Assembly: GCA_017509375.1 (NCBI GenBank)
Contig: JAFWPT010000438.1
Coordinates: 1-5,005 of the forward strand
From: Bacteroidales bacterium
GTDB lineage: Bacteria; Bacteroidota; Bacteroidia; Bacteroidales; UBA932
DNA length: 5,005 bases
Reading direction: 5' to 3'
This document shows, piece by piece, positions 1-5,005 of this stretch. Position 1 is the stretch's first letter, and every line of letters starts with the position of its first letter. Both the position numbers and the translations under genes were made by a program. Below the pieces are notes generated by a model. It worked only from the letters and a program-made list of their open reading frames with translations. It ran no database searches and was not told the DNA's origin.

Positions 1-1
1 C

Positions 2-1426
2 GCCTTTGTCGGCCGTCTGGCCTACAGTTATGATGACCGCTATTTCGTGACGGCTTCCTACCGGCGTGACTATGCAGGCCGTCTGCCCGATGCACACAAC
101 TACGGCGACTTCCCGGCCGTCACCGGCGCTTGGAAGGTTTCCAGCGAGCCGTTCTTCCCCAAGAATGACATCGTAAACCTGCTCAAGTTCCGTGCTTCCT
201 GGGGCCGTATCGGTAATCTGGGTTCCATCGACAGGAACTACAAGAGCGCGACGTTAGGATACGAAGGCAATCCCAACTACCGAGTGGAAGCCGCTACCTA
301 TGGCGTAGAGAACAAGACCGGCTGGGGCATCCTGTTCCGCCCCGGTACCACTATCAACAACACCCTTACTTGGGAAACATCCCAACAGGTGGACGTGGGT
401 GTGGATATCGACCTTTTCAAAGAGCGTCTGTCCCTGTCTGCAGACTATTATAACAAGCTTACATACAACCTGATCCAGCCCCAGTCCACCGGCTGGCCGC
501 AGACAATCGGCTGGGGCGCCATGCTTGTGAACCAGGGTCGTATTCGCAACTCCGGTATCGAACTTTCCGCCACCTGGAGAGACCGCATCGGCAAGGACTT
601 CAGCTACTTCGTGAACGGCAACTATGCCTATAACAAGAACGTAATTGTTTCCACCGGCGTGCTGGATGATCAGGGCAATGCCGCTCCTTGGAGTGGTGGT
701 GGTGACTGGCGTATGGTTCCGTGGATCTATCAGACCGAGGCCGGGCAGCCCCTGAATTCCTTCTTCGTCATCAAGTCTGACGGTATCTTCCAAAGTGAGG
801 AAGACGTCTACGAGCACAGCAAGGACGGTAAACTGATCCAAGGTGCCGCTCAGCCCGGCGACCTCCGTTTCGTGGATTTCAATGATGACGGAAAGATTGA
901 CAATGCCGACCGTCAGTATGTAGGAACATCAATTCCTCCGCATACTTTCGCTCTTACTACCGGATTTGACTGGAAAGGCTTCAACTTCTCCATGATGTGG
1001 CAGGGCGTCGCCGGCAACAAGATCGCCTATGTCGCCAAGTCCATGATCCTCTCCGACATGGAAGGCAACTTCAATCGCAGTGCGGAAATCCTGAATGCCT
1101 GGAGCCCGACCAACACCCACTCTTCCATTCCCCGCCTGTCCAAGAACGACCCCAACGGCAACTTCACCACGGCCTCCGACTGGTATATCGAGGACGGCAG
1201 TTACCTGCGCCTGAAGAACCTGACCGTCGGTTATGACCTGACCAAGCTAATGCACAGACTTCCGCACTTTGCCGAGCGCAACAGCTCCTGTTCCGTGTAC
1301 TTCAGCGGTGAAAACCTTCTCACTTTCACCCGGTACTCCGGCATGGACCCTGAAGTGGGCTCACGCGACACGATGGTATATCCGGTTTCCCGCGTTCTCG
1401 CCTTCGGTGTGAAGATTAACTACTAA
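2..1426 (+). CDS. SusC-like TonB-dependent outer membrane transporter, C-terminal part (5' truncated by window edge)
   Basis: This is the last 474 codons of a SusC/RagA-family TonB-dependent transporter, which imports oligosaccharides (or peptides) across the outer membrane with its SusD partner. The frame is open from base 2, and the GTG at 47 is an internal Val codon, not a start: the codons before it read G-R-L-A-Y-S-Y-D-D-R-Y-F, a typical SusC barrel strand. Other family signatures (residues counted from base 2) are FPAVTGAWK near 37, LKFRASWGRIGN near 61, LTWETSQQVDVGVDIDLF near 122, an acidic Ca-loop-like D-x-N-D-D-G-K-I near 292, and the C-terminal YSGMDPEV and YPVSRVLAFGVKINY ending in aromatic Tyr, as expected for a beta-barrel closing strand. 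Family members are usually about 1000 residues, so the signal peptide, carboxypeptidase-D-like domain, plug and early barrel lie upstream. Two in-frame TAA codons end it (1424-1429), 16 bp before susD. The substrate cannot be read from this part. Confidence 0.96.
   Translation, partial: AFVGRLAYSYDDRYFVTASYRRDYAGRLPDAHNYGDFPAVTGAWKVSSEPFFPKNDIVNLLKFRASWGRIGNLGSIDRNYKSATLGYEGNPNYRVEAATYGVENKTGWGILFRPGTTINNTLTWETSQQVDVGVDIDLFKERLSLSADYYNKLTYNLIQPQSTGWPQTIGWGAMLVNQGRIRNSGIELSATWRDRIGKDFSYFVNGNYAYNKNVIVSTGVLDDQGNAAPWSGGGDWRMVPWIYQTEAGQPLNSFFVIKSDGIFQSEEDVYEHSKDGKLIQGAAQPGDLRFVDFNDDGKIDNADRQYVGTSIPPHTFALTTGFDWKGFNFSMMWQGVAGNKIAYVAKSMILSDMEGNFNRSAEILNAWSPTNTHSSIPRLSKNDPNGNFTTASDWYIEDGSYLRLKNLTVGYDLTKLMHRLPHFAERNSSCSVYFSGENLLTFTRYSGMDPEVGSRDTMVYPVSRVLAFGVKINY
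875..910 (+). other. EF-hand/dockerin-like acidic loop within the SusC-like barrel
   Basis: The codons read D-F-N-D-D-G-K-I-D-N-A-D, matching the D-x-N-x-D-G-x-I-x-x-x-D calcium-loop pattern. Similar loops are common in SusC-like proteins, in the stretch following the conserved 'PGDLRFVDFN' segment. It is probably an extracellular or periplasmic turn that may bind Ca2+. Metal binding is an inference from the pattern only. Confidence 0.55.
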
Positions 1427-1431
1427 TAACT

Positions 1432-1436
1432 GGAGA
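1432..1436 (+). promoter_or_regulatory. Possible ribosome binding motif of the susD-like gene
   Basis: GGAGA lies 6 nt before the ATG at 1443, inside the 16-bp gap after the transporter stop. It supports that start, which also gives an intact lipoprotein signal. Bacteroidota depend little on Shine-Dalgarno pairing, so the motif may be coincidental. The following gene has no comparable motif. Confidence 0.35.
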
Positions 1437-1442
1437 ATCCTT

Positions 1443-1502
1443 ATGAACAAGTATATTGCAATCGCTATCGTATCCCTGGGCGCACTGGGCTTTTCGTCCT
1501 GT
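1443..1502 (+). other. Signal peptide and lipobox of the SusD-like protein
   Basis: Residues 1-20 comprise a short N-region with one Lys, an Ile/Ala/Val/Leu/Gly-rich hydrophobic core, and F-S-S-C, with Cys20 as the predicted lipidation and cleavage (SPII) site. The residues after it, S-K-F-L-D, match the usual start of mature SusD proteins. Export to the outer surface is inferred from the family. Confidence 0.88.
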
Positions 1503-3128
1503 TCCAAGTTCCTGGATGTCAAACCGCAGGGTAACTATACCGAAGATAATTTCTTCGTAACCGACGACCAAGCTGTCAATGCCATATCTTCCTGCTACTA
1601 TCGTTTGCCGCAGGAGAGCCTGCTTGGTCGTGAGATGTATTGGGAGCAGGGCTGTGTCAACGACTTCGTCTGGGGCCGTACCCGTTCCTTCAATACGCTT
1701 GCTACATTCACCTATACAGGCGATGAATCCTGTCTTCGGAGCGTCTTCAGTAGTGTGTACCAGGATGGCTTGAACCGGTGCAACTGGATTGTAAGCAGCC
1801 TTCTGGAAAAGCAGGAGACCACGGAATTGACCGCCATTGAATCCCGCGTGCTGGGCGAGGCGTATTTCCTCCGTGCCTACTATCACTTCCTGATTGCCTA
1901 CCGCTACGGAACCAAGGACCTCGGAGTCCCGTACGTGGCCTATGAGACCGTCGAAGGGGGGTATAACAACGAAATCCCTGAACAGCAGGAATCCGTGATG
2001 AAGGACTACGAACTCATCGTAGATGACCTCACCAAGGCCGAGAACCTTCTGCCCAAGTTTGAGGAATATGGTCCCGACGACCGCGGCCGTGCCCACAAGG
2101 CTGCCGCTGCCGCCCTCATGTCCAAGGTTTATGCCTACTGGGCCGGCTGGGATCCTTCCAAGTGGCCCGAAGTCATTACCTGTGTGAACCGTCTGGAACA
2201 GAGTTACGGACGTGGACTGCACCCCAGCTATTCCGAACTATTCTCCTGCGACTTCGACAAGTTCTGGACTGTGGAGTACTGCTGGACCCTTCCGTCCTAC
2301 GGTGGCAAGTGGCACAACGGTGACGGTTCAGTCGAATTCCCGGGCGTGTGCCTGGAGAACAACGGCTGGACCAGTGAACTTCCTGCCGGCGTCGGTTACA
2401 ACGGCTGGGGACAGTTCAAGCCTTCCCTGGACCTCTATAAGGAGATGGCGAAGGACAACGTGAACGGCGTGAAGAACGAGCGTCTGGCCAAGTCCATTCT
2501 GGAATATGGTGACGAGTTCATGTACTTCGGCATTCCTTTCCGTTTCCACAGCTCCTCCGACGTGGAGGCCGGCTTCCAGATCGGCAAGTACATGGAGGCT
2601 TTTGCCGCTGCCGACTGCGTGGGAACCACCGCCCTTGATAATGAGGACTGGCCCTGCACCCGCATCAACTGGCCTCTTATCCGCTTTGCCGACTGCATGC
2701 TCCTCCGTGCCGAGGCCTACCTGATGGCTGGTGACGGCGCTTCCGCCGCCAAGGACATCAACCGGATCCGCGAGCGCTCCCACTTGACTCCCATCAGCGG
2801 CAACGCCACCTGGACAGACCTCTATCACGAGCGCCGCTGCGAACTGGCCCTCGAGCCTGGCAACGACCACGCATACGACTGCAAGCGTTGGGCTGTCTTT
2901 GGCAACGCCGAAATCAAGGCCCTGGCCCTGGCTGAACTCAACACCCATCCGTCGGTGCGTCACTATGTGGATCGCAGCGATCCCGACTCCGCTTACGAAG
3001 AGGGACCTTACCTGGACTACATGACCCCTGCCAAGGTCTGGAACGAGAAGTGCCTCACTTTCCCTTATCCTTCCGAGCAGATTGCCAAGTCCGCCGGCAA
3101 ACTGAAGAACCCTCCGTCCTGGAACTAG
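1443..3128 (+). CDS. SusD/RagB-family outer-membrane nutrient-binding lipoprotein
   Basis: This is a complete 561-residue SusD-like surface lipoprotein, within the family's usual 500-650 range. Its role is to bind glycan and act as a lid on the SusC barrel encoded just upstream. The N-terminus is a lipoprotein signal: Met-Asn-Lys, a hydrophobic stretch, then F-S-S-C with the lipidated Cys at residue 20. After it comes the classic S-K-F-L-D-V-K-P-Q-G and E-D-N-F-F (about 21-38). Helical TPR-like segments follow: ESRVLGEAYFLRAYYHF (133-149), RAHKAAAAALMSKVYAYW (216-233) and WPLIRFADCMLLRAEAYL (410-427). The family's LYHERRCELALE block is at 460-471, and the C-terminus has FPYPSEQI (540-547) and N-P-P-S-W. 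A Trp/Tyr-rich central region (275-291, plus NGWGQFKPSLDLY at 320-332) is where glycan-stacking aromatics would be expected. Assignment to the family is firm, but the ligand is unknown. Confidence 0.97.
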   Translation: MNKYIAIAIVSLGALGFSSCSKFLDVKPQGNYTEDNFFVTDDQAVNAISSCYYRLPQESLLGREMYWEQGCVNDFVWGRTRSFNTLATFTYTGDESCLRSVFSSVYQDGLNRCNWIVSSLLEKQETTELTAIESRVLGEAYFLRAYYHFLIAYRYGTKDLGVPYVAYETVEGGYNNEIPEQQESVMKDYELIVDDLTKAENLLPKFEEYGPDDRGRAHKAAAAALMSKVYAYWAGWDPSKWPEVITCVNRLEQSYGRGLHPSYSELFSCDFDKFWTVEYCWTLPSYGGKWHNGDGSVEFPGVCLENNGWTSELPAGVGYNGWGQFKPSLDLYKEMAKDNVNGVKNERLAKSILEYGDEFMYFGIPFRFHSSSDVEAGFQIGKYMEAFAAADCVGTTALDNEDWPCTRINWPLIRFADCMLLRAEAYLMAGDGASAAKDINRIRERSHLTPISGNATWTDLYHERRCELALEPGNDHAYDCKRWAVFGNAEIKALALAELNTHPSVRHYVDRSDPDSAYEEGPYLDYMTPAKVWNEKCLTFPYPSEQIAKSAGKLKNPPSWN

Positions 3129-3143
3129 TTTACACTGATCATA

Positions 3144-4958
3144 ATGGATAACGATATGAAAAAGATATTGTTCGCACTTGCCGGGACGGCCCTCCTCCTC
3201 GCCGGCTGTGTCAAGGAAAAATCCTACTATATCGAGCAGAATCCCAACCGTAAGATTGTGGAATATACGCCCAGTACCTTCACTATGGAGGTGCCCGGTA
3301 CGCTGACGGCCGATGCCGACTATAACTGGATTACCATGTCCCAGTCCGGAAACACGGCTACTTTCACTGTCCGTCGCAACACGACCGGCGTCATCCGTGA
3401 AGCAGATTACACCATCTCCGGACAGTCCCTCAAGGCAAAGATATTCCAGCGTGCCCATTCCCTGGATGCAGCCGTCACCGCCAAACTGACCGGACAGGGA
3501 CTTGGAACGGCGGACATCAAGATGTCATTTACTTCCGATTTTCCGGACGATTATGCATCCTGGGGTATCATTTACAGTACCGACAACAATGTCGAGAATG
3601 GTAAAGATGTCCCGCAGAGCGGAGTCCCCGTCCTAGGCGAGAATGAAGGCCATATCTCCGGCCTCGCAGAGAATACGGACTACATCATCTGGACCTATGT
3701 GGTATCTACGGAAGGTGAACGGATCGTCAGCAGTCCTGTCGGCCTGGTCCCTCCTGTGTTCGTGATGGCTGGCGAGGATCTCCAGGCCGCAATCGACAAT
3801 GCGAAGGAGTTCTCCGAGATCCGTGTTCAGGGCGGTGCCGTATTCGGCAGCATCCATTTCTACGATATCGACAAGAACAAGGCCCTCAGCGGTGGCTGGA
3901 ATGCCGACTTTACCGAGCAGAGCTGGGATAATTTGTCGGTTATCGACGCTGGCGGTAAGGACCGAGGTATCTATGTTGCAAAAGATGCTGTCGATACTCC
4001 GATCGAGGGCTACGTCGAAGTCTCCTATTTCGAAATCCGGAATTCCTTCTGTGCCGGCGGCCACGGCAGTGCTGTCCGTATTTCCGGCGGTCCTGTGACG
4101 ATTCACCACTGCTGGATCCACCACAACGAGGCGGACCGCGGTACCATCGCTACGCGTGAGGATAATGAGTCCTCCGACCTGACGGTGTACGACTGCGTCA
4201 TTACCCATAACATCGCCAACGGCCACGCCGCGGCCATCTCCATCGAAGACGGACAGAGCCGCGCCAACCCGACTAAGGCGGTCATCGTGGGCAACATCAT
4301 GGCCAACAACCGGTCTATCAAGTATGACGGTTATGCCGGCGTCGTGTACCTGTACCAGAGTGTGGATGTCCAGTTCCTGAACAACACCATGGTGAACAAC
4401 TTCAACTACTACCTGAACGGCGGCGGCTGGTATCCGGATTTCTACATTCGCTACAATACCTGCGCTACGGTGGCCAACAACCTGCTCCTCCGTGCCTGGT
4501 GCGCCAAGAGCGAGGATGGTGCCGAGCCTTGGATCGACGAATGGCCGATTGAGGGCAACGGTAGCCGTGTCACCTTCCACAACAACTTCCTGGAGGGACA
4601 GATCTGGGCCCTGAACGGAGACAACCAGAATTACAAGGAGTTCTCCGCCGGCATGGACCTCAAGTCCGTCCTGAAGAACCCGGACGGCGAGATGGTGAAG
4701 GATCTCAAGAACATAGACGCTCAGTTCGCCTACATGAATCTGACGGATTTCCTCGGCAGCAATTACACGCCGGTAGGCGAGGCTGTCGGCGCCGGTACGC
4801 TTTCCGCCCTGGAGTACGCTTCCTATGATACCGCTAATCTCGGAGTCATCCGCACTTGCGATATCAAGAGTGTCCTGAGCAAGTTCGGAAACGACATCAA
4901 TGGCCGTCCGTTCGTCAGTGGAGGCAAGGTGAGCATCGGTGCTCTTGCAGCAGAATAA
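3144..4958 (+). CDS. Surface lipoprotein with BACON-like, Fn3-like and right-handed beta-helix domains (putative glycan-binding protein or polysaccharide lyase-like)
   Basis: This is a 604-residue lipoprotein, or 600 if it starts at the second Met (3156). That start gives M-K-K-I-L-F followed by a hydrophobic core and lipobox L-A-G-C, with Cys22 in long numbering, and it is preferred because it makes a canonical signal peptide. Residues about 40-104 resemble a BACON domain: N-W-I-T near 61, S-G-N-T-A-T-F-T-V near 68, R-R-N-T-T-G then R-E-A-D-Y-T-I-S, ending K-I-F-Q-R-A. Residues about 105-205 look like a fibronectin-III-type fold, with HISGLAENTDYIIWTYVV near 170-187. From about 207 the chain becomes a right-handed parallel beta-helix, with coils of about 28-33 residues from 290 to 485. 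The end, D-I-N-G-R-P-F then V-S-I-G-A, resembles the terminus of 'choice-of-anchor Q' beta-helix proteins. By position, 15 bp after susD, it replaces SusE/F and is probably a surface glycan-binding protein. Lyase or other enzyme activity is possible, but no known catalytic signature was recognised. Similar pectin-locus beta-helix proteins (DUF4957/DUF5123) are an alternative relationship. Confidence 0.85.
   Translation: MDNDMKKILFALAGTALLLAGCVKEKSYYIEQNPNRKIVEYTPSTFTMEVPGTLTADADYNWITMSQSGNTATFTVRRNTTGVIREADYTISGQSLKAKIFQRAHSLDAAVTAKLTGQGLGTADIKMSFTSDFPDDYASWGIIYSTDNNVENGKDVPQSGVPVLGENEGHISGLAENTDYIIWTYVVSTEGERIVSSPVGLVPPVFVMAGEDLQAAIDNAKEFSEIRVQGGAVFGSIHFYDIDKNKALSGGWNADFTEQSWDNLSVIDAGGKDRGIYVAKDAVDTPIEGYVEVSYFEIRNSFCAGGHGSAVRISGGPVTIHHCWIHHNEADRGTIATREDNESSDLTVYDCVITHNIANGHAAAISIEDGQSRANPTKAVIVGNIMANNRSIKYDGYAGVVYLYQSVDVQFLNNTMVNNFNYYLNGGGWYPDFYIRYNTCATVANNLLLRAWCAKSEDGAEPWIDEWPIEGNGSRVTFHNNFLEGQIWALNGDNQNYKEFSAGMDLKSVLKNPDGEMVKDLKNIDAQFAYMNLTDFLGSNYTPVGEAVGAGTLSALEYASYDTANLGVIRTCDIKSVLSKFGNDINGRPFVSGGKVSIGALAAE
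3156..3209 (+). other. Lipoprotein signal peptide (preferred start at the second Met)
   Basis: From ATG 3156 the peptide reads M-K-K, then an Ile/Leu/Phe/Ala/Gly/Thr hydrophobic core and L-A-G-C, a textbook SPII lipobox with the Cys codon at 3207-3209. The upstream ATG (3144) would add M-D-N-D, placing two Asp residues before the Lys pair. That is unusual for a signal N-region. Neither ATG has a clear Shine-Dalgarno motif, and the leader is A/T-rich. After Cys comes V-K-E-K-S, a charged stretch compatible with surface export in Bacteroidota. Confidence 0.82.
3261..3455 (+). other. BACON-like domain (residues about 40-104)
   Basis: The segment has the BACON layout: a beta-rich start, a W-I-T pair after D-Y-N, then S-G-N-T with alternating T-F-T-V, R-N-T-T-G, R-E-A-D-Y-T-I-S and a closing I-F-Q. 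The R-x-x-x-(Y/I)-x-(I/V)-S and terminal Q positions are family hallmarks. BACON domains in Bacteroidota surface proteins are regarded as spacers or carbohydrate/mucin-associated modules. Binding here is inferred. Domain boundaries are approximate. Confidence 0.7.
3456..3758 (+). other. Fibronectin type III-like domain (residues about 105-205)
   Basis: Alternating hydrophobic strands are followed by I-S-G-L-A-E-N-T-D-Y-I-I-W-T-Y-V-V, the 'tv-x-gL-x-p-x-T-x-Y' feature of Fn3 E-F strands, then G-E-R and S-S-P-V. In Sus-type surface proteins such domains usually act as a rigid spacer holding the working domain away from the membrane. The fold call rests on this motif only. Confidence 0.5.
3762..4598 (+). 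other. Right-handed parallel beta-helix region (residues about 207-485)
   Basis: The region opens with E-D-L-Q-A-A-I-D-N-A, the entry helix common in pectate-lyase-like beta-helices ('sLq-A-i-d-A'). It is followed by G-G-W-N and D-A-G-G-K-D-R-G-I. Repeating coils then align as hydrophobic-x-x-(N/C)-x-hydrophobic-x-x-N, placing Asn at 300, 328, 356, 389 and 419, steps of 28, 28, 33 and 30 residues. Further coils around 442-450 and 476-486 keep the hydrophobic pattern but lose the terminal Asn. Known relatives include polysaccharide lyases, GH28-type enzymes and non-catalytic surface proteins. The sequence alone does not choose among them. Confidence 0.75.
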
Positions 4959-5005
4959 CCGCTGGTTGGTTCAATAATTGGTTTTGCAGGAAGGTGACTA
5001 AAAAG
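4959..5005 (+). other. Downstream intergenic tail, possibly leading into another gene
   Basis: These 47 bp follow the TAA of the lipoprotein gene. They contain three GGTT words, a small CAAT-A-ATTG palindrome (4972-4980), and AGGAAGG (4988-4994), a purine-rich motif resembling a ribosome binding site. There is no GC-rich hairpin followed by a T-run. A GTG at 4994 opens V-T-K-K to the window edge and could start a further ORF, or an ATG may lie just beyond the edge. Too little sequence remains to decide. Confidence 0.3.

Noticed and set aside
47..49. GTG as a start codon for the transporter fragment
   Set aside because: The reading frame is open back to base 2, and the upstream codons encode a typical SusC barrel strand, so this is an internal Val of a gene cut by the window edge.
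1427..1442. Internal promoter between the transporter and susD genes
   Set aside because: The 16-bp gap is too short and has no Bacteroidota -7 (TAnnTTTG) or -33 (TTTG) element. Co-transcription is the simpler reading.
1416..2222. Minus-strand open frame (268 codons) across the susD start
   Set aside because: It overlaps the SusD signal peptide and conserved N-terminal domain, and no protein family signature is visible in it.
2328..3458. Long open frame on the minus strand (376 codons)
   Set aside because: It lies opposite the end of the SusD-like gene and the start of the lipoprotein gene, both firmly supported by family motifs. Its translation is Gly/Val/His-rich without domain-like patterns, as expected of a complement-strand shadow in G+C-rich coding DNA.
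3633..4580. Long open frame on the minus strand (315 codons)
   Set aside because: It is antisense to the beta-helix domain. Its Val/Ala/Asp/Gly-rich composition mirrors the sense codons, and no recognisable motif or start context supports it.
4957..4985. Possible terminator after the lipoprotein gene
   Set aside because: AACC-GCT-GGTT gives only a 4-bp stem and CAAT-A-ATTG only a 4-bp A/T-rich palindrome. Neither forms a stable hairpin followed by a T-run.

Overview
The window is a fragment of a Bacteroidota polysaccharide-utilization-type locus. All recognisable genes lie on the + strand: the 3' part of a SusC-like TonB-dependent transporter, a complete SusD-like lipoprotein, and a complete multidomain lipoprotein built from a BACON-like domain, an Fn3-like domain and a right-handed parallel beta-helix. 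The SusC/SusD pair and two lipoproteins with Bacteroidota-style signal peptides point to the order Bacteroidales, probably from a gut or similar fibre- or glycan-rich habitat. G+C content looks moderately high by eye (mid-50s percent), unlike the A+T-richer classical Bacteroides species. Genus cannot be fixed from this sequence.

Layout: 2-1426 is the transporter C-terminal half, open at the left edge. A 16-bp gap with a tandem stop and a GGAGA motif leads to susD at 1443-3128. A 15-bp gap leads to the beta-helix lipoprotein, 3144-4958 (the more likely initiation codon is at 3156). The last 47 bp (4959-5005) hold no clear terminator and may lead straight into another gene. The short gaps and shared strand imply one transcript, with any promoter upstream of the window.

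How the genes would work together, from knowledge of the Sus paradigm: SusD caps the SusC barrel on the cell surface, binds an oligosaccharide, and SusC imports it into the periplasm using TonB energy. The third protein sits where SusE/SusF-type surface glycan-binding proteins usually sit, so it probably captures the polymer, or cuts it, at the surface. No glycosidase, recognisable lyase active site, sulfatase or regulator lies in the window, so the substrate cannot be named. The most interesting object is the third gene, whose beta-helix carries a histidine-rich turn and a regular Asn ladder. The rest is a typical SusCD system.
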